In this document: positions 15,330 to 22,893 of the stretch, piece after piece
How the letters are laid out: each line of letters begins with the position of its first letter
Position numbering within the stretch: the first letter of the stretch is position 1
NCBI RefSeq assembly: GCF_051433195.1
Contig: NZ_JBHMFT010000022.1
Location: 21,488-85,487, forward strand
Direction: 5' to 3'
Length of the DNA stretch: 64,000 nucleotides
Source of the DNA: Falsiroseomonas sp051433195
Lineage (GTDB): Bacteria > Pseudomonadota > Alphaproteobacteria > Acetobacterales > Acetobacteraceae
Notes under the pieces: generated by a model
What the model was told of the DNA's origin: nothing
The model's input: only the letters and a program-made list of their open reading frames with translations
Database searches by the model: none
Position numbers and translations under genes: made by a program

Positions 15330-18131
15330 ATGAACGATGCCTCCCCCGCCGCGCCCGCGGCCGATGCCACTGGCGACACCATCGCCGACCTGCTGCTGCG
15401 CCTGCGCGAGGCGCGGGAGGCAGCGGCGACCGATCCGTTCGGCGATCCGGTCCTGCTGATCGCGCTGGCGATCAGCCGGCGGCTGGATGATGGAAGGTTG
15501 GATGCGGGGGCGGTGGCGGCGCTGATCGCCCGCATCGCCGATACCGCGGCAGGGGAGCGGGCGCGCAGGCTGGCCGCCTATGTCGGGCTGGACCGCGGCG
15601 CCGCGACGCTGGATGCGCTGGCGGCGCGGCTGGTGCGGCCGGACCCGCAGGACAGCCCTGTACCCTTCGCGACCTATCGCCAGGTGGTGGAACGGCCGCG
15701 CTTCGCCGCGGTGTTCACCGCGCACCCCACCTTCTCGCTGCCACCGGCCACCGGGGTCGCGGTGGCCGCCGCGGCCTCCGGCGCCGAGTTTCCCGCCGGG
15801 CTCTCGCACCGCCCGGCGACGCCGACGCTGACCGAGGAATTCGTCCAGGCGGTCGCCGCCATCCAGCGCGGCCGGGATGCGCTGGACGCGCTGAACGGCG
15901 CGCTGCTGCGGGCGGCGCGCGGCGTCTGGGGAGATCGGTGGCAGGCGCTGCTGCCGGCGCCGGTGATCCTCTCCTCCTGGGTCGGCTACGACACGGATGG
16001 CCGCACGGATATCGGGTGGTGGGACACGATCGGCCTGCGGCTGACCATGAAGCGGCTGCAGTTGCAGCGCCTGGCCGCGCAGCTTTCCACGATTGGCGAC
16101 TGCGCCGCGCCGATCGCCGCCCGCGTCGCACAGGCGGAATCGGCCGTGGCGCGGCAGCTGGAGGCGCTGCCGCAGCAGCCGGCGCCGGAGGCGGTGCAGG
16201 CCTTCGCCGGCGTGCTGGTGGGCGAGCGCGACGCGGCGCTGACCTCGCCCCGGCCGTTGCTGGATCTGTTCCCGGAGGCGATGGCGCGGGCGCCTGACGA
16301 GGCGGCGCGGCTGGCGCTCGCCGTGGCGCGGGCCGGGCTCGCCGCGCATGGGCTGGCGCTGGCGCATACCCACACGCGGCTCAACGCCTCGCAAATCCAC
16401 AATGCGCTGCGGCAGCGGCTGGGGCTGACGGCATCGCCCGACGACATGGCCAGCCGGCGCGGGCTGCTGGCCGCGATGAACGCGGCGCTGGGCGATGTGG
16501 TGACGCAGCCGGTGGATTTCGGCGCGCTGATGGCCGAACAGGCCTCCGCCGTGCGGCTGATGATGACCATGGCGCAGATCACCAAGCATGTGGACGCCAG
16601 CCAGCCGGTGCGCTTCCTGATCGCCGAGACCGAAAGCGGCTACACGCTGCTCGGCGCGCTGTGGCTGGCGAAGCGGCTGGGCATCGACCGGCTGATCGAG
16701 ATCTCGCCGCTGTTCGAGACGGCGGAGGCGCTGGAGCGCGGCGACAAGGTGGTGGAGGAGGCGCTGCGCAGCCCCTTCTTCCGCGACTACCTGCGCGGCC
16801 ATGGAAGGCTGTGCCTGCAATTCGGCTACTCCGACTCGGGTCGCTATGTCGGCCAGTTGCCCGCCAGCTACCTGGCGGAGCGGCTGAAGCTTCGGCTGGC
16901 GGACCAGCTCAAGCGGCACGGCCTGTCCGACATCGAGCTGGTGCTGTTCGACACGCATGGCGAGAGCATCGGCCGCGGCGGGCACCCGGACAGCCTGGCG
17001 GACCGGTTGGACTACCTCTCTCCGCCCCAGGCGCGGGCGGCGTTGCAGAAGGCCGGGCTGCGGCTGCGGGAGGAAAGCAGCTTCCAGGGCGGCGACGGCT
17101 ACCTGCTATTCGGCACGGCCGAACTGGCCGCGGCCACCATCGCGCGCATAGCCGAACACGCCTTCGCTGCGCCATCCGCCGAGCCGGACCCGATCTATGC
17201 CGAGAGCGACTACGGCGCCGATTTCTTCGCCACCATCCGGCGGGAGATGCAGGTGCTGGTCGAGGACCCAGGTTACGCCGCGCTGCTCGGCGCCTTCGGG
17301 CCGGGGCTGCTGGACCGCACGGGCTCGCGGCCCGCGGCGCGGCAATCGGACATGGGCGGGCCGGCGCGGATCACCCACCCCTCCCAGCTTCGCGCCATCC
17401 CGAACAACGCGATCCTGCACCAGATGGGGTGGCTGGCGAACACCCTGCACGGGATGGGCGCGGCCGTCGCGGCCAATCCGGACGCCTTCGCCGATATGCG
17501 CGCGCGCAGCCCGCGCTTCGCCCGGGCGGTGGCCATGGCGGCGCGGGCGGCGGCGAGTTCGGATCTCGGCGTGCTGCGGGCGGGGGTGGATACGCTGGAC
17601 CCCGGCCCCTGGCTCGACCGCGCCGGCGCGACCACGCGGCCGGGGCGGCGGGAGGAGTTGATGGATGTGGCGGCGGCACTGGAGCGGCTGGACCTGTCCT
17701 CCGCCGTGCGCCGCATGTTCAGAAGGTTGCAGGCCGATCATCTGGCCCTGCGTTCGGCCTGGCCGGAACTCCCGAAAATGCCGGACCGCCTGGTTCTGCT
17801 GCACGCGCTGCGGCTGGCGCTGATCCACCGCATCTGGCTGCTGGCCGTGCAGATCCCGGAATTCAGCCCACGCCACGGCGCGACGCGGGAGGCGCTGGTG
17901 CGCGGCATCCTGCAACTGGATGTGGAGCGCGCGCTCGCCCTGCTGGCCGAGGTGTTCCCGGCGCGGCCTGACCCGGCGACGGGGCTCGACTTCCACGAAC
18001 CGGCCCCGGCCGAGGGTGGCGCTTCCTACGCCGCCGAACATGCGGCGCTGTTCCGGCCGATGGCGGGGTTTTTCCAGCTGGTGCGGGAATGCTCGGCGGC
18101 AATCGTGCACGAGGTCGGCGCCTTCGGGTGA
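15330..18131 (+). CDS. Divergent phosphoenolpyruvate-carboxylase-like protein
   Basis: A 933-residue protein of the PEP carboxylase superfamily by length and order of motifs, but with altered signatures. The canonical TAHPTE reads TAHPTF (130-135). The canonical GxDRDGNP reads GYDTDGRTDIGW (219-230), losing the arginine and asparagine. RxGxRxG-type GRGG is present as ESIGRGGHPD, and a GYSDSG motif with the metal-binding aspartate is kept, as is the SPLFET glutamate. True PEPC carboxylates PEP to oxaloacetate; whether this variant does is uncertain. The start is ATG 15330 or 15321, neither with a clear ribosome-binding site. It is followed 49 bases later by a DUF305 gene. Confidence 0.75.
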   Translation: MNDASPAAPAADATGDTIADLLLRLREAREAAATDPFGDPVLLIALAISRRLDDGRLDAGAVAALIARIADTAAGERARRLAAYVGLDRGAATLDALAARLVRPDPQDSPVPFATYRQVVERPRFAAVFTAHPTFSLPPATGVAVAAAASGAEFPAGLSHRPATPTLTEEFVQAVAAIQRGRDALDALNGALLRAARGVWGDRWQALLPAPVILSSWVGYDTDGRTDIGWWDTIGLRLTMKRLQLQRLAAQLSTIGDCAAPIAARVAQAESAVARQLEALPQQPAPEAVQAFAGVLVGERDAALTSPRPLLDLFPEAMARAPDEAARLALAVARAGLAAHGLALAHTHTRLNASQIHNALRQRLGLTASPDDMASRRGLLAAMNAALGDVVTQPVDFGALMAEQASAVRLMMTMAQITKHVDASQPVRFLIAETESGYTLLGALWLAKRLGIDRLIEISPLFETAEALERGDKVVEEALRSPFFRDYLRGHGRLCLQFGYSDSGRYVGQLPASYLAERLKLRLADQLKRHGLSDIELVLFDTHGESIGRGGHPDSLADRLDYLSPPQARAALQKAGLRLREESSFQGGDGYLLFGTAELAAATIARIAEHAFAAPSAEPDPIYAESDYGADFFATIRREMQVLVEDPGYAALLGAFGPGLLDRTGSRPAARQSDMGGPARITHPSQLRAIPNNAILHQMGWLANTLHGMGAAVAANPDAFADMRARSPRFARAVAMAARAAASSDLGVLRAGVDTLDPGPWLDRAGATTRPGRREELMDVAAALERLDLSSAVRRMFRRLQADHLALRSAWPELPKMPDRLVLLHALRLALIHRIWLLAVQIPEFSPRHGATREALVRGILQLDVERALALLAEVFPARPDPATGLDFHEPAPAEGGASYAAEHAALFRPMAGFFQLVRECSAAIVHEVGAFG

Positions 18132-18180
18132 ACCGACCGCGCCGCGGCCCGTTGAGGCCGCGGCAGGAAAGGCGGCAACG

Positions 18181-18630
18181 ATGAGCTATCTCCGCTTCGG
18201 CGCGATGATCTTGACATCGACCGTGGTGATGTTCGGGCTGATGTACCTGAACACCTACGCGATGGACCACGTCACCTTCAGCGAGACGCGGGCCTGGATG
18301 GCGCTGGTGATGGGCGGCGCCATGGCCATCATCATGCTGGCCTTCATGTGGGGCATGTACCGCAACCGCGCCGCCATTATCGGCATCCTGGTCGGCGGCG
18401 CGCTGGTGTTCGCCGGCGCGCTATGGCTCGTCCGCAGCCAGGCGACGGTGGACGAGGTTGCCTGGCTGCGCGCGATGATCCCGCACCATTCCATCGCCAT
18501 CCTGACCAGCGAGCGGGCCGGGCTGCGCGACCCGCGGGTGCGCCGCCTGGCCGACACCATCATCGAGACGCAGCGGCGCGAGATCGAGGAGATGCGGGCG
18601 CTGATCGCGGAGCTGGAGGCGCCTGGCTGA
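18181..18630 (+). CDS. DUF305 domain membrane protein
   Basis: A 149-residue protein with three hydrophobic segments in its first 82 residues. A DUF305-type helical domain follows, carrying the family motif MIPHHSIAI (histidines that may bind metal) and ending TIIETQRREIEEMRALI. DUF305 proteins are ferritin-like bundles often linked to copper or other metal handling; no direct evidence for the metal here. ATG at 18181, preceded by GGAAAGG. Its stop is close to the convergent rhodanese gene. Confidence 0.85.
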   Translation: MSYLRFGAMILTSTVVMFGLMYLNTYAMDHVTFSETRAWMALVMGGAMAIIMLAFMWGMYRNRAAIIGILVGGALVFAGALWLVRSQATVDEVAWLRAMIPHHSIAILTSERAGLRDPRVRRLADTIIETQRREIEEMRALIAELEAPG

Positions 18631-18632
18631 GG

Positions 18633-19013
18633 TCAGGCGTTCTCCACCTCGCCGCCGCCCTCGACCCAGTCCTTGAAGCCGCCGAGGTTGCGGACATCGG
18701 CATAGCCCATGTCCTTCAGCGTCTTGCCGGCCATGGCCGCCCGGCCGCCGGAGGCGCAGTAGATGATGATGGTCCTGGCGCGGTCGAAGGCGGCCTCGTG
18801 CAGCGGCGATTCGGGGTCGGCGCGGAATTCCAGCAGCCCGCGCGAGACGGCCAGCGCGCCCTTGGCCTTGCCGGAGGCCTTCACCTCCGCCGCGTCGCGC
18901 ACATCGAGCAGCACGGTCTGCGGCTGGGCGGCAAGCGTCTGGGCCTCGGCGGCGGAAATCCGCGGCACGGCGGCGTTGGCGGCGGCGAGCATGTCCTTGA
19001 CGGTGGTGGGCAT
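18633..19013 (-). CDS. Rhodanese-like sulfurtransferase domain protein
   Basis: A 126-residue single-domain rhodanese with LLDVRDAAEV, the active-site loop YCASGGRAA (C86) and the ending NLGGFKDWVEGGGEV. Such proteins move sulfane sulfur from thiosulfate or persulfide donors; the precise acceptor is unknown. No signal peptide, so cytoplasmic. ATG at 19013. It lies 54 bases downstream of the DUF3574 gene on the same strand. Confidence 0.88.
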   Translation of the reverse strand: MPTTVKDMLAAANAAVPRISAAEAQTLAAQPQTVLLDVRDAAEVKASGKAKGALAVSRGLLEFRADPESPLHEAAFDRARTIIIYCASGGRAAMAGKTLKDMGYADVRNLGGFKDWVEGGGEVENA

Positions 19014-19067
19014 GGGCGGGTCCTCCGTTGCTGTGGCGAAGACCGACAGTAGCGCGTCCGGCGTGGG

Positions 19068-19472
19068 TCAAAAGCCCAGGCAGGCGGGCGCCGTGGTCAC
19101 CATCACGCTCTCCTGTCCGAATCGGGACCGGTAGGCGGCGACCACCGGGGCGAGGCGGGCGTGGGCCTGGGCGGCGTCCGTGCCGGGGACGGCCACCACC
19201 AGCAGCTTGCTGCGCTCCCGCGCCACGGTGCCGGTGCGGCCGCGCCACTGGCCGGCGGCGTCCAGCACGGTCAGGCCATCGGGGAAGGCGGGGGTCACCA
19301 CCTCGTCCAGGAAGCGGGTCCAGGCCGCGTCCGTCACCACCTCCGCGCCGTTGGCATTGCGGCCGAAACACCCCTCCAGCCTCGTCGCGCTCGCGAGGCC
19401 GGGCGGGCAGCCGGGGGGCGTGGCGGCGCAGGCGGCGGCCAGCAGGACCAAGGGCAAGGCAAGGATGCGCAT
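19068..19472 (-). CDS. DUF3574 lipoprotein
   Basis: A 134-residue protein with a lipoprotein signal (MRILALPLVLLAAACAAT; lipobox LAAAC, lipidated cysteine near residue 15). A DUF3574 domain follows, with FGRNANGAEVVTDAAWTRFLDEVVTPAFPDGLTVLDAAGQW and the SVMVTTAPACLGF ending. Function of the family is unknown; expected to be membrane-anchored in the periplasm. It starts nine bases after the MFS gene stop, so it is probably at the end of the minus-strand operon beginning near 22714. Confidence 0.83.
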   Translation of the reverse strand: MRILALPLVLLAAACAATPPGCPPGLASATRLEGCFGRNANGAEVVTDAAWTRFLDEVVTPAFPDGLTVLDAAGQWRGRTGTVARERSKLLVVAVPGTDAAQAHARLAPVVAAYRSRFGQESVMVTTAPACLGF

Positions 19473-19481
19473 GCGCGCAGG

Positions 19482-20621
19482 CTACGCCGATCGGGCCGCC
19501 ATGCGCAGCAGGGCAAAGGCGCCGAGCACGCCCACCGCCGCAATCGAAAGCGCCGCCTCCGCCCCCAGGGTCAGCAGCAGCGGCGCGAAGGCGGCGGGGG
19601 CCACGGCCATGGCGGTGGTGACCGGCGCCATGACGCGGCCGGCGACAACGGCGTAGCCATCCGTGCCGTGCAGCTCGATCAGGCAGGCGGGGCGCATCAC
19701 GCTCATCAGGCCGGAGGCCAGGCCGTAGGCGAGCACGAAAGCGGGCGCCGCACCGGCCACGACCAGCGGCAGCAGCAGTGCCAGCGGCATCAGCAGCAGG
19801 GCGGCGGAACAGACCGTCATCGCCCGCAGCTTCGCGCCGCCCAGCACATCCAGCGCCCGCGCCGCCACCTGCGCCGGGCCGACCAGCGCCGCCCACCAGA
19901 TGGCGCTGGCACGGTCCAGCCCCAGCGACTCCACCAGCAGCACCATGTTGGCCAGGATGGCGCTGCCGATCAGCACCTGGAGCGTGAAGGCGGCGGACAG
20001 CCAGCGCAGCCGTGGCGGCAACTTCTGGGAGGGTGGCCGGGCCGGGCGCGGGCCGCGCGGCTGGGCGGGGATGCAGAGCAGGTGCAGCGGCAAGGTCACC
20101 AGAAGGTGGATGCCGGCGGAGGCCAGCACCGCGCCGCGCCAGCCATACGCCACCTCCAGCGCCGCCAGCCCCGGCCAGGCGACGGCCGAGGCCATGCCGG
20201 AGGCGAGTGCGAGCAACCCGAGGCGTCGCCGCGCGCGGTCCGCGCCCATCGCCGCGAGGGCGGCGTTGGCGGCCTCGGTCAGGGCCAGGGCCCCGGCCAC
20301 GCCCATGACCAGGCAGGCGACCAGCGCCTGGATCGCGGAGCCCGAGAAGGCCAGCAACGCGAGGCCCGCGGCGAATGCGACGGACCCGGTGGCCATGGCC
20401 GGCCGCGCCCCGTGCCGGTCGATGGCACGCCCGACCATGGGCGCCAGCAAGCCCGCCAGGCCGAGCAGGATGGCGATGCCCGCGAAGCTGGTGCCGGGCG
20501 CCAGGCCCAGGTCGCGCTCCATCGCCGGGCCGAGCACGCCGGGCAGGAAATAGGCGGTGCCCCAGCCGAGGATCTGCGTCGCGCCCAGCGCGGCGACGAC
20601 CACCCCGGGCGGCAGGATCAC
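19482..20621 (-). CDS. MFS transporter
   Basis: A 379-residue major facilitator with about twelve hydrophobic segments. The loop motif VGRAIDRHGARPAMATGSVAFAAGL matches the MFS A-motif (GxxxDRxGxR). The start is GTG at 20621, overlapping the stop of the small DMT-type gene (GTGA). The first residues MILPPGVVVAALGATQILGWGTAYFLPGVLGPAM resemble a subgroup of unknown-substrate MFS proteins. Its position at the end of a glycosyltransferase-flippase chain suggests co-expression but does not identify the cargo. Confidence 0.85.
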   Translation of the reverse strand: MILPPGVVVAALGATQILGWGTAYFLPGVLGPAMERDLGLAPGTSFAGIAILLGLAGLLAPMVGRAIDRHGARPAMATGSVAFAAGLALLAFSGSAIQALVACLVMGVAGALALTEAANAALAAMGADRARRRLGLLALASGMASAVAWPGLAALEVAYGWRGAVLASAGIHLLVTLPLHLLCIPAQPRGPRPARPPSQKLPPRLRWLSAAFTLQVLIGSAILANMVLLVESLGLDRASAIWWAALVGPAQVAARALDVLGGAKLRAMTVCSAALLLMPLALLLPLVVAGAAPAFVLAYGLASGLMSVMRPACLIELHGTDGYAVVAGRVMAPVTTAMAVAPAAFAPLLLTLGAEAALSIAAVGVLGAFALLRMAARSA

Positions 20622-20968
20622 GCCGTGGTGGCCAGCAGCACCACCCCCGCCGAGATCAGGCCGATGGCCATGATCTTCGCGAGACCCAGGCTTTCGCCGA
20701 ACATGCCCCAGCCGATCAGCGCGATGACGACATAGCTCGCGGCCGTGCAGGGCAGCGCGACCGACATCGGGATCTTCCGCAGCGCGATGATGTACAGCAA
20801 CGCCGCGCCACCGTAGCAGCCGAGGCCGAGGATGGTCTGCCAGCGGAACAACTGGTCGATGAAGCCGGCCTCCGCCGCGACGGAGCCGGAGGCGCCCGCC
20901 TTCAGCAGGATCTGCCCGACCAGGGAGGTGGTGATGGCCGCGGCCAGGGTGACCCAGGCGGCGATCAT
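20618..20968 (-). CDS. Small DMT/ArnE-like transporter (putative lipid-linked sugar flippase)
   Basis: A 116-residue protein with four hydrophobic segments, of the EmrE/EamA superfamily. The first helix reads LAAAITTSLVGQILLKAG and lacks the membrane-embedded glutamate of EmrE-type drug exporters. The GQxxLK pattern is seen in ArnE/ArnF-type subunits that flip undecaprenyl-phosphate-sugars. ATG at 20968 overlaps the stop of the upstream glycosyltransferase (ATGA), and its own stop overlaps the MFS start. Coupling to a polyprenyl-phosphate glycosyltransferase supports the flippase reading. Confidence 0.75.
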   Translation of the reverse strand: MIAAWVTLAAAITTSLVGQILLKAGASGSVAAEAGFIDQLFRWQTILGLGCYGGAALLYIIALRKIPMSVALPCTAASYVVIALIGWGMFGESLGLAKIMAIGLISAGVVLLATTA

Positions 20969-21966
20969 GACCTTCGGCCTTCCGATGTCACGATATCCCG
21001 CACCACGCCCTGCGGCTTGCCGTTGGCCGAGAGGAAGGCGCGGCCGACATATTCGCCGAGCACGCCGAGGATGAGGAACTGCACGCCGGCGACCAGCAGC
21101 GTGACCGTCATCATCGAGGCCCAGCCGGAGGGGGTCTCGCCGCTCAGACCCTCGAACATGACGTAGGCGGCGGCGAAGATGCCCATGACACCCATCACCG
21201 CGCCGGCCAGGATCGCCAGGCGCAGCGGCAGGACAGAGAAGTTGGTGGCCAGGTTCAGCCACAGCAGCACCAGGCGCTTCAGCGTATAGTTGGACCGGCC
21301 CTCGGCGCGCGGCAGGTGCTTCACCTCGATCGAGTCGAGGCGTTGCGTCACCTGCATCAGCAGGCCGTCGACGTAGGGATAGGGGCCGCTGTACTTCGCG
21401 ACCTCCCGCACCGCCAGCGCGCTCATGCAGCGGAAGGAGGACAGGTACAGGCCCTTCGGCTTGTCCAGCAGCATGTCCGCCACGCCATTGGCGAAGCGGC
21501 TGCCGAGGTTGCGCCAGCCCTCGTGTTCCTTCACCGCGTAGCGCGTGTAGACCACGTCCCAGCCGCCGAGGCGGGCGTGGTCGTACAGCCGCAGCACTTC
21601 CTCGGGCGGGTTCTGCAGATCGTCGTCCATGGTGATGACGAAGGCGCCGCGGGCCTGGCGCAGGCCGGACATGACCGCGTTATGCTCGCCGAAATTGCGC
21701 GCATGCTCGATGTAGGTGAGCGGCACGGTGGCGGTGGCGGCCAGCGCGCGGCACACCTCGGCGGAATTGTCGGGGCTGCCGTCGTTCACCAGGATGATCT
21801 CGAGCCCGCCGGCCGGGCGCAGCACGGACAGCGCCTCGACCAGCGCGCCGACGGTGGCGGCGCCGCGATAGACCGGGACGACGATGGACAGGCCCACCGG
21901 CGTATCGGCCGGCGTATCGGCCGGCGTCACGGAAAGCCCCTCGGCGGCGGGCAGGGCGTCGGTCAC
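20965..21966 (-). CDS. Glycosyltransferase family 2, GtrB/ArnC-like
   Basis: A 333-residue GT2 enzyme. The N-terminal GT-A domain shows LSIVVPVYRGAATV, ILVNDGSPDNS and the metal-binding TMDDDLQNPPEE motif. The SFRCMS and LMQVTQ regions follow, and two hydrophobic helices near the C-terminus (LRLAILAGAVMGVMGIFAAA, TVTLLVAGVQFLILGVLGEY) are typical of enzymes that transfer a sugar to polyprenyl phosphate. GTG at 21966 with GGAG eight bases upstream; it starts 13 bases after the methyltransferase stop. With the downstream flippase-like gene it should make and export a lipid-linked sugar for cell-surface modification. Confidence 0.88.
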   Translation of the reverse strand: MTDALPAAEGLSVTPADTPADTPVGLSIVVPVYRGAATVGALVEALSVLRPAGGLEIILVNDGSPDNSAEVCRALAATATVPLTYIEHARNFGEHNAVMSGLRQARGAFVITMDDDLQNPPEEVLRLYDHARLGGWDVVYTRYAVKEHEGWRNLGSRFANGVADMLLDKPKGLYLSSFRCMSALAVREVAKYSGPYPYVDGLLMQVTQRLDSIEVKHLPRAEGRSNYTLKRLVLLWLNLATNFSVLPLRLAILAGAVMGVMGIFAAAYVMFEGLSGETPSGWASMMTVTLLVAGVQFLILGVLGEYVGRAFLSANGKPQGVVRDIVTSEGRRS

Positions 21967-21979
21967 TTCGGGTTCTCCG

Positions 21980-22714
21980 TCAGGGCCGCGTGGCGATGAC
22001 GAGGACGGAGCCACCGCCGGGCATGGGGATGCCGGAAGTGCCGATCCGCCGCTCGATCTCCGAGACGGCATGCAGGGTGGTGTCGATCCAGGGCGGGAAG
22101 CTGGTCACGTCGCTGGGCGCATCGGGGTTGCGGTGCAGCACCTTGCGTTGCAGCGCCATCAGCGGCAGCAGCAGGCCGTTCCAGTAGTTCGTGGCGACGC
22201 CGGTGAAGCCGGCCGCCGCCAGAAGGGCGCGGGCGCCGGCGGCGGTGTAGCGGCGGGCGGTGTGCACGCGCGTGTCGTGCGCGCTGCGCAGCCATTCATA
22301 GGCTGGCAGGTTCAGGATCACGGTGCCGCCGGGGCGCAGCACGCGGTGCAGTTCGGCCATGCCGCGGGCCGGGTCGACGCCGGCATGGCAGATGACATCG
22401 ATGCTGACGGCGGCGCCGAAGCTGGCATCGGCGAAGGGCAGGATGTTGGCGTCGCCCGCGGCGACCGGCCAGCCGGATTTCCGGGCGGCGCGGTCGGCCG
22501 CCTCGGCATTGTATTCGAGGCCCATCGCCGGGCGATCGGGCACCTGCTGCGCCAGGCGTTGCAGGAAGCCGCCGGTGCCGCAGCCGGCATCCAGCACCGG
22601 GCCGGGGACGCCGGGGCGGGCGCGCAGCGCATCGAGCACCCGGGCATGGGCGGCGCGATACCACCACATGCCGTCCTCGGCGGCGTCCATCAGGGCGTAT
22701 TCTGCGGGTTCCAC
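21980..22714 (-). CDS. Class I SAM-dependent methyltransferase
   Basis: A 244-residue methyltransferase (type 11) with the SAM motif VLDAGCGTGGFLQRLAQQ, MGLEYNAEAADRA, a GDANILPFADASFGAAVSIDVICHAG post-I region and LHRVLRPGGTVILNLPAYEWL. The N-terminal EYALMDAAEDGMWWYRAAH is common in methyltransferases of surface-glycan clusters. GTG at 22714 is the likely start because the sequence before it is low-complexity and basic. It heads the minus-strand operon with the GT2, flippase and MFS genes. Confidence 0.83.
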   Translation of the reverse strand: MEPAEYALMDAAEDGMWWYRAAHARVLDALRARPGVPGPVLDAGCGTGGFLQRLAQQVPDRPAMGLEYNAEAADRAARKSGWPVAAGDANILPFADASFGAAVSIDVICHAGVDPARGMAELHRVLRPGGTVILNLPAYEWLRSAHDTRVHTARRYTAAGARALLAAAGFTGVATNYWNGLLLPLMALQRKVLHRNPDAPSDVTSFPPWIDTTLHAVSEIERRIGTSGIPMPGGGSVLVIATRP

Positions 22715-22846
22715 GCCGCCCTTGTGACGGGCAAGCGCGGCGGCCGCAAGGCGGCCTCGCGGCGGGCGTGAGGCAGCCGCGCGCGCAGGGCCCGCCGCAT
22801 CGACGCCGCAATGCGGTTGCACCATCCGCCCCGCGCGCCGAGGATG

Positions 22847-22891
22847 CCCTAGACCAGGATGCCCGAGACCAGGATGCCGGCGACCAGGCCC
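22847..22891 (+). repeat. Three imperfect 15-base tandem repeats upstream of the GT-C-like gene
   Basis: Units CCCTAGACCAGGATG (22847-22861), CCCGAGACCAGGATG (22862-22876) and CCGGCGACCAGGCCC (22877-22891), possibly preceded by a partial unit ending AGGATG at 22846. They lie between the divergent methyltransferase and membrane-protein genes. Unit length is a multiple of three, so copy-number change would keep any frame reading through. Confidence 0.7.
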
Positions 22892-22893
22892 CG

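Noticed and set aside
14526..16985. An 819-codon minus-strand frame across the M81 and PEPC-like genes
   Set aside because: Composition is typical of an out-of-frame reading, and it spans two convincing genes in other frames.
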